Source: CAZYXZ01 sp964651395
Lineage (GTDB): Bacteria > Actinomycetota > Actinomycetes > BP-191
Assembly (NCBI GenBank): GCA_964651395.1
Contig: CAZYXZ010000005.1
Location: forward strand, 1-64,000
Reading direction: 5' to 3'
Length of the DNA stretch: 64,000 bases
In this document: in pieces, positions 1-7,442 of the stretch
Numbering within the stretch: the stretch's first letter is position 1
Layout: every line of letters begins with the position of its first letter
Position numbers and translations under genes: made by a program
Notes under the pieces: model-generated
What the model was told of the DNA's origin: nothing
Databases searched by the model: none
What the model saw: the letters and a program-made list of their open reading frames with translations, nothing else

Positions 1-425
1 TGGCCGACACCCGGCTGGTTCACGGCGATGTTGACCAGCCACGCGATGCCGACACCGCGGGCGTGGAACTCGTCCGCGCAGGCGCGGTAGTTGGCCTCGA
101 CCGTCGGGGTCGACGTGAGCCAGTACTCGTACGCCGCACGGATCAGCGTGACGCCCGCGCCGCTGAGCAGCCGAGCATCCTGCGCGCACGTCGCGGGGTC
201 GGCCCAGCTCTGAGCGCTGACGATCTCGTCACCGACGGCTTGCGGCCAGTACGTGTAGCCCTTGCCGATGAACGGGACGCCGTCACGCAGCACGATGCGC
301 GTGCCGGGCTGGACGCTGGTGTGGCCGGTCGGGGCCGCGGCGGCGACCTGGCCTGTCACACCGGTGAGCGAGCCGGTCAGCACGACGGCCGCGGTCAGCA
401 GGGCGAGATCTCTGGGTCGGGTCAC
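1..425 (-). CDS. Secreted clan-A glycoside hydrolase, N-terminal part (tandem paralogue)
   Basis: This gene is cut by the window edge; only the first ~141 residues are visible. A GTG start at 425 has an AGGAG ribosome site at 430-434, inside the stop region of the upstream paralogue (stop 433-435), so the two genes are coupled. The product opens with a signal peptide (MTRPRDLALLTAAVV..., cleavage near AAAA-P). It then matches residues 36-145 of the neighbour, including shared GHTSV, KGYTYWPQ, SWADP.TC, QDARLL and VGIAWL segments. My hand alignment gives about 70% identity over ~105 residues. The catalytic glutamates lie beyond the edge. By homology it is an exported (beta/alpha)8 glycosidase; the substrate is unknown. 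Confidence 0.8.
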   Translation of the reverse strand, partial: MTRPRDLALLTAAVVLTGSLTGVTGQVAAAAPTGHTSVQPGTRIVLRDGVPFIGKGYTYWPQAVGDEIVSAQSWADPATCAQDARLLSGAGVTLIRAAYEYWLTSTPTVEANYRACADEFHARGVGIAWLVNIAVNQPGVG

Positions 426-432
426 GGTCTCC

Positions 433-2064
433 TCAGACGTTGCACGTGGCGATGATGGGCGGAGCGGTGGCGGTGCGTTCGCCCGCCGCGGTCGAGCGCA
501 CGACCCAGGCGTAGGCGACGCCGGGCGCGACGTTCCACGGGTTGGTGACGCTGTGGTGCGTGCCTAGCGGCGTACCGGCTCCCGGCTGGAAGAGCGTGCT
601 GTCCGACTCCGTGTAGCCGGCCGCATCGACCACGCGCTGGAACACGCCGTACTGCACCTCGCCCGTCGAGGGGATCGCGCTGTCCCAGCTGATCGTGGCG
701 TGGCAGCCGGCGTCATAGGTCACCGTCGCGTTGGAGATGGTCGGGGCAGCCGTGCCGGTCCAGCGCTCTGCCAGTGCGTCGAAGGCCAGCGAGGTGACGC
801 GACGGGGCTGGTTGTTCATGCCGCGGTGCTGGGCGTGTGTCTTGCCCCACCACTCGAAGGTCTGCATGTCGTCCGGGTAGTTGTGCATGTTGTTGCTGCC
901 GATGACGTCGTGGACCCACGACGAGAGCTCGACGTTGAGTGCCGCGATGGAGTAGTTCCACTGGTCGACGTACGTGAAGGCCAGGCCCCCGAAGTACGGC
1001 TGCTGCTCGGCCACGCCGGGGCTGGCGAACCCGGCCGCGATGGTGTCCCAGGTGGCCACGTCCCAGTCGGCCTGGGCCTGCTGGCTCTCGACGTTCTCAC
1101 CGCTCGTGGCGGTCTTGCAGTCGAAGCTGCCGTGGCTGGCGCCGTTCTCGAGGTACGTGAGTCCGTTCCGGCAGATGTAGCGGTCGGTCCCGAACTCCGT
1201 GACCACGTTGGGCCGCGGGTCGTACGTGGGCGAGGCGGGGTCGATCAGCCCGGCCATCTTCGCCGGGCTCGGGTGGTAGGTGTTCAGCCCCCAGAACTGA
1301 AGGCTCGGCAGGTTGGAGCGCCTGCGCCAGTTGAACGCCCACTCGGAGATCGTGATGCCGACGATGTGGTTGGGGTCGGCGGCTCGCACGCGGGCGAGCA
1401 GCGGCTCCATGAGGCCGACCTTGGCCGGCGCCGACGCGGTGTCACCGAGCAGGTTCGCCAGTCTCGCCGGGCTGGTCTGGCCGACGCCGTCGGCCTCGTT
1501 GCCGATCACCCACATGTTCGTCGCGGGGTGGTTCTTGAGACGCGCTACGGCCTGGCTGATGTAGGCCCAGTGATATTCGACCCAGGCGGTCTGGTCGACC
1601 GGGTTGTCCGGGGCGAGGCCGGCCTCGAAGCCGACGCCCGGCTGGTTCACGGTCAGGTTGGTCAGCCAGGCGATCCCGACGCCGTGGTTGGCGAAGGAGT
1701 CCATGCAGGTCTGGTAGTTGGCCTGGACGAGGGGAGACCAGTCGAGCCAGTACTCGTACGGGATGCGGATCAGCGTCGCGCCGGCGCCGCCGAGCAGGCG
1801 GGCGTCCTGCTCGCAGGTGACCGGGTCGGCCCAGCTGATGTAGCTGACCAGCTCGTCGCCGATCATCTGGGGCCAGTACGTGTAGCCCTTGGCGATGAAC
1901 GGGGCGCCGTCGCGCAGGACCACGCGGGTGCCGGGGAGAACGCTGGTGTGGCCGGGACCCGCCGCCCGGGCCGTCCGGAGCGAACCGGTGGCGCCGGTGA
2001 GCGTCGTGGCCACGACGGCCAGGGCCAGGGAGGCGAAGAGGACCGAGCGACGGGTGCTGAACAA
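433..2064 (-). CDS. Secreted clan-A (GH5-like) glycoside hydrolase with C-terminal Fn3-like domain
   Basis: 543 residues. The signal peptide is MFSTRRSVLFASLALAVV... with likely cleavage after TARA. A (beta/alpha)8 barrel spans about residues 40-420 and carries the two clan-A glutamates: the acid/base in WVIGNEADG (E190) and the nucleophile in VVTEFGTD (E290). A beta-sandwich resembling fibronectin type III follows at ~440-543. I chose the TTG at 2064 because a GGGGGG ribosome site precedes it; the TTG at 2082 (six residues longer) has none. The gene is the upstream member of a tandem pair with the gene at 1-425. It is divergent from the substrate-binding lipoprotein, with a shared operator between them. 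Clan and export are clear; family and substrate are not. Confidence 0.82.
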   Translation of the reverse strand: MFSTRRSVLFASLALAVVATTLTGATGSLRTARAAGPGHTSVLPGTRVVLRDGAPFIAKGYTYWPQMIGDELVSYISWADPVTCEQDARLLGGAGATLIRIPYEYWLDWSPLVQANYQTCMDSFANHGVGIAWLTNLTVNQPGVGFEAGLAPDNPVDQTAWVEYHWAYISQAVARLKNHPATNMWVIGNEADGVGQTSPARLANLLGDTASAPAKVGLMEPLLARVRAADPNHIVGITISEWAFNWRRRSNLPSLQFWGLNTYHPSPAKMAGLIDPASPTYDPRPNVVTEFGTDRYICRNGLTYLENGASHGSFDCKTATSGENVESQQAQADWDVATWDTIAAGFASPGVAEQQPYFGGLAFTYVDQWNYSIAALNVELSSWVHDVIGSNNMHNYPDDMQTFEWWGKTHAQHRGMNNQPRRVTSLAFDALAERWTGTAAPTISNATVTYDAGCHATISWDSAIPSTGEVQYGVFQRVVDAAGYTESDSTLFQPGAGTPLGTHHSVTNPWNVAPGVAYAWVVRSTAAGERTATAPPIIATCNV

Positions 2065-2103
2065 TTGGCCCCCCGGATACAACCGGGGACTAGCGCCCCG
2101 GCG

Positions 2104-2126
2104 ATTAGGCAGTCATACTTCCTAAC
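2104..2126. promoter_or_regulatory. 23-bp inverted-repeat operator, copy 1 (between divergent genes)
   Basis: ATTAGG-N11-CCTAAC lies in the short gap between the minus-strand glycosidase and the plus-strand binding protein. The arm and spacer lengths (6-11-6) match two further copies at 7409 and 18302. Positions shared by all three copies, read on the minus strand, are GTT.G.AA followed ten bases later by CTAA. I infer one regulator controls all three; none is encoded nearby. Confidence 0.6.
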
Positions 2127-2145
2127 CCCAGGAGGAGGCGTCAAG

Positions 2146-3858
2146 ATGCGTTGTGTGTCCCGGTTTCTCGCGGCCGCGATGTCGGTCACCTTTCTGGCGT
2201 CGTGCGGACTGCCGAACGTCATCAACGGCGGCCCCGGCGCCAACACGGCGGCCGGCGGCGGGACGGACACGCTCGGGCTGACCCCGCAGCCCGGCGCCAC
2301 CAACGCGGCCGGGGAGGTCATCGGCCTCGACCCGAACGCGCCGCCACCGCCGGGGATCTCGGCCAACGACCCGTCGCTGGCGGCGATCGCCTCGGCGTCT
2401 GCCGCGGCGCAGGCACGTCAGCAGGCGGGAGCGCCCGTACCGGGGTCGGAGCGGGGCAACGGCAAGGGCGTCAGCGAGAAGTTCGTCGACATCGCGATGC
2501 ACTACCCGACGCAGCAGTGCGGCGTGACCGGCGCGTGGAGCGAGGACGAGAAGGACCGGATCTTCTATCTCGTGAAGTGGTTCAACACCTACGTCAACTT
2601 CCCGAACAAGCGCCAGATCCGCTACACGATCGTCGACGACGCAGGCCCCGACCCGGAGTGCCAGGACAAGGCCCGCGCGTCCGGCATCCGCATCGCCAAG
2701 GAGCTCAAGTCCTTCGCCGCACTCGGGTACTCGATCAATGTCGGCGCCGACCTGCCGATCATCGCCGACACCGTCACGCACAACGGGACGCTGCACATCG
2801 GCAAGAACTTCGAGACGGTGCACGACTTCCACGAGCGCATCCCGTACGCCTGGTCGCTGACCAAGCCGGGCGAGGTCTCCTACGCCGAGCTCGTCCAGTA
2901 CATCAACGTCCGGGTCAAGGGCACGCCGTACACCGACGACAACGGCATCCAGAAGCCGCGCAGCTACGGCATGCTCTTCTTCGACGGCCGTGAGGGTCAC
3001 TACCTCGCCGACACCCTCAAGAAGCAGATGGCCGGCATCGGCATCCCGGTGAAGCAGTACTACATGAACGGCGACGCCGGAACCGCGGCGCAGCAGGCGG
3101 CAGCGCTGGCCGTGCAGATGAACAGCGACGGCATCAACACGCTGATCCTCGGCATCGCGGGCACGCCGGCCTTCGCGTCGACGAACGCCTTCGACGGCCA
3201 GGGCTACCACCCGGACAACCTGATCAGCGACTACGGCGGCTACTGGTTCGCGCTCTTCAACGACGTCTACGGCCAAGGCCAGCTCAAGCGCATGTCCGGC
3301 ATCGCGATCCCCTGCATCCTCTGCGAGCGGCTGAACTTCTCCGCCGCGGAGCCGACCGACGCCGAGCACTGCCCGACCTGCGACCAGGTCGACAACGGTG
3401 GGGGAATGCAGTACACGTACAAGCAGGCTGGCGGACAGAACACCAACCCGGCCAACGGCACCCACGCCGGTCAGCACTACCAGCTGCTGTCCATGCTCGC
3501 GATCGGCATGCTGCACGCCGGGCCGGTGCTCAACCCGTGGACCTTCCAGGCCGGCATGTTCGTGACAGAGAAGAACCGCTGCGCCATCGAGCGGTACGCC
3601 GGCCGCACGCACCCGCAGCTGCCGTACCAGGCGTTCTTCCCCGGTCGTTACTGGGCGATGACCGGCTACACGACGCTCTACTGGACGCCGAAGCAGGCCA
3701 AGTTCGGCACCGCGGGCTACTTCGAGTCCTTCGACAACTACGAGCGACATGACAAGCCGTCGGACCTGACGAAGCTGCCGAGGTGGGACACCGGCAAGAA
3801 GGACCTCAAGCTGATCGTGCACAAGAAGACCGGCCTGAAACCGAACACCAACTGCTGA
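2146..3858 (+). CDS. ABC transporter substrate-binding lipoprotein (type 1 periplasmic fold)
   Basis: 570 residues. The start is ATG 2146, eight bases after an AGGAGG ribosome site at 2130-2135. The signal sequence ends in the lipobox LASC (C20), so the protein should be anchored to the outer face of the membrane. A low-complexity Gly/Ala/Pro linker covers ~25-100. After it comes a domain that resembles Peripla_BP_6, the receptor type of branched-chain amino acid (LivK-like) ABC systems. A Cys-rich insertion (CILCERL...CPTC, ~385-410) is unusual. The length exceeds the usual ~400 residues because of the linker and insert. The permease and ATPases are encoded at 7443-13735. With glycosidases on both sides, the ligand may be a sugar or aglycone rather than an amino acid; that is inference. 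Confidence 0.82.
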   Translation: MRCVSRFLAAAMSVTFLASCGLPNVINGGPGANTAAGGGTDTLGLTPQPGATNAAGEVIGLDPNAPPPPGISANDPSLAAIASASAAAQARQQAGAPVPGSERGNGKGVSEKFVDIAMHYPTQQCGVTGAWSEDEKDRIFYLVKWFNTYVNFPNKRQIRYTIVDDAGPDPECQDKARASGIRIAKELKSFAALGYSINVGADLPIIADTVTHNGTLHIGKNFETVHDFHERIPYAWSLTKPGEVSYAELVQYINVRVKGTPYTDDNGIQKPRSYGMLFFDGREGHYLADTLKKQMAGIGIPVKQYYMNGDAGTAAQQAAALAVQMNSDGINTLILGIAGTPAFASTNAFDGQGYHPDNLISDYGGYWFALFNDVYGQGQLKRMSGIAIPCILCERLNFSAAEPTDAEHCPTCDQVDNGGGMQYTYKQAGGQNTNPANGTHAGQHYQLLSMLAIGMLHAGPVLNPWTFQAGMFVTEKNRCAIERYAGRTHPQLPYQAFFPGRYWAMTGYTTLYWTPKQAKFGTAGYFESFDNYERHDKPSDLTKLPRWDTGKKDLKLIVHKKTGLKPNTNC

Positions 3859-3864
3859 TCTGAC

Positions 3865-6480
3865 GTGTTGCGCATCACACCGGCGGCCGACGTCGTCGAC
3901 GCTGACCCATGGCCGCGAGCGGCAGCCGTCGGGCCCGGCTCGGCGTACGCCGCGGTCAGCGGCGCCATGCCGGTCACGCCGGGTGGCGTGCGATGCGTCG
4001 AGCCTCCGTCGCTGCCGCCGCGACGACTGACCGAGCTGCGCACCTGGCGGTTCTGCGTCGAGGAGAACGCACGCCACGACGCCGTGGTCGTCGTCCCGGA
4101 GTCGTGGAGCCGGCGCGACCCGCTGCTGGCCGACTTCCACGGCCCGGCGCGCTACGAGCGCCGCGCGCGTGTGGAGGGGACGCACGCGCGGCTGCTCTTC
4201 GAGCAGCTCGACTACGTCGCGGAGGTCTACCTCGACGGGGAGCTCGCGGCGCTGCACGAGGGAGGCTTCACGCCCGTCGCGGTCGACCTGCCCGCCGGCC
4301 GGGACGTCGCGGTGACCGTCAGGCTGGACGACCCGGAGGAGACCTCGGTCGACTGTGCCGACCCGTTGCTCGAGCCGAAGCGCAAGATCAAGGGGGTGCA
4401 CGACTGGCACGACTCGCGCCCCGGCGGCATGGCGATGGGCGACCAGTTCGACGTGGCGTGGACCAAGCGATGGGGAACCGGCGGGATCACCGCACCGGTG
4501 TGGGTGCACGAGACCGGGCCGGTGCGTCTCGACGCGGTCTTCGCCACGGCGCGCCCTGGTGCGCTGCGGCTGTCGTTCGTGACCACCAACCTCGGCGCCG
4601 CACCGCTGGCAGCGACCCTCGTGGCCGCGTTCGAGGATGCGGCGATCGAGATCGACGTCGTGCTACCCCTCGGCGCGGGGCGGACGTCGGTCCGGCTCGA
4701 CGTCGCGGGCGAGCAGCTCTGGTCGCCGGAGTCGCCGGTCGTCTATTCGCTGCGCGCCGGCGTCGTCCTCGGCGGTGACGTGAGCGACACGGTCGACGTA
4801 CCGGTCGGCTTCCGGTCGCTCGAGATGGCCGTCAGCGGCCCGCGCGCCTACCAGATGCACGTGAACGACCAGCGCACCTACGTGCGCGCCGCCAACTACA
4901 TCCCCGGCGTCTGGCCGGCCGAGCTGCCGGCGGCCACCATCGCCCGCGACGTCGAGCTCGCGACCGCGGCCGGCCTCAACTCGCTCGGCGTGCATGCCGG
5001 AGTCTGCAAGGCGTTGCTGCCGCTGGCCGACCGGGCCGGCCTGCTGGTCTATCAGGACTTTCCGCTGCAGTGGTCCTACGACCCTGCCGGCCCGCCCCTG
5101 CGTGAGGGTCTGCCCGGATTCGCCGACGCCTCGACCCAGCTCGCCGCCGAGCTGGTCTACGACCTCTACAACCATCCCTGCCTCGTGTACTGGTGCGGCC
5201 ACAACGAGCCGGCGTACCAGCTGGCCGAGGCCTTCGCGACGGCGGAGATGCCGGAGCTGCAGAGCCTCATGGACAAGATGGCGGCGTATCCCGACGAGCG
5301 GGAGCTCGACGAGCGCCGCGGCGCCGTCCTCGCCCACGTCGACCCGTCGCGTCCGTCGTTCAGTGCCTCTGGCCTCGGTGCCAGCCGCGACGAGGGCGAC
5401 GTGCACGACTACGCCGGGTCGCTCTCCGGCGGGCACGTGACCCGCGGGATGGCCGGCAAGACGGCGTTCGTGAGCGAGTACGGCGCCTGGTCGGCGAACC
5501 CGTCGGCGGTCGAGGCCGCCGTCGGGGCCCGCGGCGACTGGCCGCCCGGGCCCGAGAGCGAGCCGGACTGGCACGGGCGCACGCACCTCGTGGCGACGCA
5601 GTCGATGTTCGCCGGCCGCCCGGACCGCTTCGCCGACTTCCCGACGTGGTGCTTCGCGGGTCAGCTGTGGGCCGGATGGCACGCGAAGGTGTTCACCGAG
5701 GCCGCGCGCCTCGCCAAGTACGCACCGAGCGGCGGCGCTCGCTACCACTTCTTCGTCGACCACTGGGGTCAGGGCGGCGCCGGTGTCGTCGACCGGCACC
5801 GCACGACCGGTCCGGCGTACCGCGGACTGGCCGCGGCCAACCGGCCGGTCATCGCGTTGGCACCGTTCCCCCCGGACGGGGTCGTGCGGCCCGGCACAGC
5901 CGTCCGGCTACCGGTGTTCGCGGTCAACGACCGCCACGACGCGACGCGACGGGTGCCCCTGCACTGGCGGTTGGCACAGCTCGGCCCGGGAGACGCCTTT
6001 CTCGTCGGGCGCGACGTGCCGCATCAGCTGGGCGCGCTGCAGAGCGAGCTGGCCGCGGAGCAGCACTGCGCCGTCCTGCCGCGCGCCGGCGGGCGCACGC
6101 TGCTCAGCGGGGAGGTGGACGTCGAGCTCACCCCCGACTCGTGCCAGCAGGTGGCCGAGGTGTCCTGGACGGCCGATGTCGAGGGGCCGGTCGCGCTCTT
6201 CCTCGAGCTCGACGGACACGTCGGCTGGACCTCCTTCGTCGTCGCCGACGAGCACTGGCGTCCTGTGCCGGGGCTGGCCGGCCCGAGCCGTTTCTCCGTC
6301 GTGACGGAGCTGGCTCGGCCGCTGCGCCGGCGGTGGACCGGTGACGTGGTCGACCCGGCAGCCGCACCGCCCGACCAGTACCTGCTCGGCGACGTGGCGA
6401 TCGACGTCTGGGACGACGTGACCGTCGACGCCTCCGGCGTCGTGAAGAGCAACCCCCTGCCCTGGCCGGACCCGCTGTAG
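3865..6480 (+). CDS. GH2-type glycoside hydrolase (beta-mannosidase/galactosidase-like)
   Basis: 871 residues from GTG 3865, six bases after the binding-protein stop; no good ribosome site is visible. ATG 3967 (residue 35) is an alternative start, and the first ~35 residues look non-conserved. Domain order follows GH2: a jelly-roll sugar-binding domain (~60-190), an Ig-like domain (~200-320, ending at PVGFRSLEM), a TIM barrel (~325-650) and C-terminal beta domains. The barrel holds the acid/base in WCGHNEP (E448) and a probable nucleophile in FVSEYGAW (E538). No signal peptide is evident, so it probably acts in the cytoplasm on imported material. It lies in line with the substrate-binding lipoprotein. 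Substrate specificity cannot be read from sequence. Confidence 0.85.
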   Translation: MLRITPAADVVDADPWPRAAAVGPGSAYAAVSGAMPVTPGGVRCVEPPSLPPRRLTELRTWRFCVEENARHDAVVVVPESWSRRDPLLADFHGPARYERRARVEGTHARLLFEQLDYVAEVYLDGELAALHEGGFTPVAVDLPAGRDVAVTVRLDDPEETSVDCADPLLEPKRKIKGVHDWHDSRPGGMAMGDQFDVAWTKRWGTGGITAPVWVHETGPVRLDAVFATARPGALRLSFVTTNLGAAPLAATLVAAFEDAAIEIDVVLPLGAGRTSVRLDVAGEQLWSPESPVVYSLRAGVVLGGDVSDTVDVPVGFRSLEMAVSGPRAYQMHVNDQRTYVRAANYIPGVWPAELPAATIARDVELATAAGLNSLGVHAGVCKALLPLADRAGLLVYQDFPLQWSYDPAGPPLREGLPGFADASTQLAAELVYDLYNHPCLVYWCGHNEPAYQLAEAFATAEMPELQSLMDKMAAYPDERELDERRGAVLAHVDPSRPSFSASGLGASRDEGDVHDYAGSLSGGHVTRGMAGKTAFVSEYGAWSANPSAVEAAVGARGDWPPGPESEPDWHGRTHLVATQSMFAGRPDRFADFPTWCFAGQLWAGWHAKVFTEAARLAKYAPSGGARYHFFVDHWGQGGAGVVDRHRTTGPAYRGLAAANRPVIALAPFPPDGVVRPGTAVRLPVFAVNDRHDATRRVPLHWRLAQLGPGDAFLVGRDVPHQLGALQSELAAEQHCAVLPRAGGRTLLSGEVDVELTPDSCQQVAEVSWTADVEGPVALFLELDGHVGWTSFVVADEHWRPVPGLAGPSRFSVVTELARPLRRRWTGDVVDPAAAPPDQYLLGDVAIDVWDDVTVDASGVVKSNPLPWPDPL

Positions 6481-6490
6481 CAGGTTGCTC

Positions 6491-7372
6491 CTAGCGCTGG
6501 ATGGCGTCCGAGTAAGGCGTCAGGTCGATGCCGGGGTAGCGCTCGCTGTTGCGCAGCACGGTCTCCTCGGTCCAGTACGGGTCGCCGGGCATCGGGATGC
6601 CGAGGAGGCTGCGCTGCTTGGGCGTCGCCTCCGTCACGAACTGCTTCATCGCCGGCAACGAGCTGGACTGCCAGAAGGACTGGAAGCCCATCCACTCCTT
6701 GCCGGCGCCGCGGAACGCGGTGTGCAGGCTGAGCCGCTGGGCCTGCGTCGCCAGCATTCGGGAGCCGCGGTGCAGGGTGCGCATCGAGTAGATGAGCACC
6801 GACCCGGCCGTGACGACGACTGGCTCCTCGAGCTCATAGAGCTCAGGCCGCTCCTCCCGCATCCGAAAGCCGAGCCCGTGGCTGTCCGACAGGTCCTCGT
6901 GCTGCCGCGAGAGAACGTGAGTGGGGCCGTCCTCGAGGGTGACGTCGCTCAAGTAGATGATCATCGGCAGGTAGGCGAACACACCGTCGTCGCGGGGCCA
7001 GAGCAGCGTGTTGTTGTGGTGGTCCGAGTGCAGCGGCTGCTCGAAGTCGTGCCCGCCCGGGTATTTCGACCACAGCGCCCCGACCGTCATGAACAGCTCG
7101 TCTGTGCCCATGACGCGCTCGGCGAAGTCGACGAGGTCGTCGTGGACGCACAGCTGGTTCAGCACCCGGCCGTCGAACGGGAAGTCAGCGTGGGCGAACG
7201 GCACGAGCATGTGCTCGTAGCGTGGCCGGTTTCGCGCGAACTCCTCGTAGGGCGGGAAGTAGTGGAACGCCTCGTCCCTGGCGGCCGCGACGGTGGCCGG
7301 GTCGAACAGCTCGCTGATCACGACGTAGCCGTGCTTGAACCAGTGGTCGACGTGCTCGTCGTGGATCGGCAT
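6491..7372 (-). CDS. Phytanoyl-CoA dioxygenase (PhyH) family Fe(II)/2-oxoglutarate oxygenase
   Basis: 293 residues from ATG 7372, with an AGGGGA-containing ribosome site upstream. The fold of the PhyH family is recognisable. The metal facial triad is H115 and D117 (LHSDHH) with distal H201 (LHRGS), and R213 is the likely 2-oxoglutarate anchor. Such enzymes hydroxylate or otherwise oxidise small organic substrates using O2. The gene is convergent with the GH2 gene (10-base gap) and divergent from the transporter operon. Its upstream region carries operator copy 2, with a TAACAT -10-like element inside it. A role in modifying the aglycone or sugar handled by this locus is inference. Confidence 0.85.
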   Translation of the reverse strand: MPIHDEHVDHWFKHGYVVISELFDPATVAAARDEAFHYFPPYEEFARNRPRYEHMLVPFAHADFPFDGRVLNQLCVHDDLVDFAERVMGTDELFMTVGALWSKYPGGHDFEQPLHSDHHNNTLLWPRDDGVFAYLPMIIYLSDVTLEDGPTHVLSRQHEDLSDSHGLGFRMREERPELYELEEPVVVTAGSVLIYSMRTLHRGSRMLATQAQRLSLHTAFRGAGKEWMGFQSFWQSSSLPAMKQFVTEATPKQRSLLGIPMPGDPYWTEETVLRNSERYPGIDLTPYSDAIQR

Positions 7373-7394
7373 CCTGATCCCCTGACCCGGAACC

Positions 7395-7423
7395 TTGACG
7401 CTACCGATGTTAGTGCATAATAG
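7395..7423 (+). promoter_or_regulatory. Sigma-70-type promoter of the transporter operon
   Basis: TTGACG (7395-7400), a 17-base spacer and TAATAG (7418-7423) form a good vegetative promoter. The predicted transcript starts around 7430, leaving a leader of about 13 bases before ATG 7443. The -10 element lies inside operator copy 2, so a bound regulator should block or tune initiation. Confidence 0.7.
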
Positions 7424-7431
7424 TTACCAAC
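7409..7431. promoter_or_regulatory. 23-bp inverted-repeat operator, copy 2
   Basis: GTTAGT-N11-ACCAAC overlaps the -10 box of the plus-strand transporter promoter. It also contains a TAACAT element that would serve the minus-strand PhyH gene. It shares GATGTTAGTGCA and TTAC.AAC with copy 3 at identical spacing. A repressor bound here would control both directions. Confidence 0.65.
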
Positions 7432-7442
7432 GTGGACAGGGG

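Noticed and set aside
3865..3966. First 34 codons of the GH2 gene as real N-terminus
   Set aside because: Not rejected outright: no ribosome site and unconserved look make ATG 3967 possible, but no evidence decides, so the longer frame is listed.
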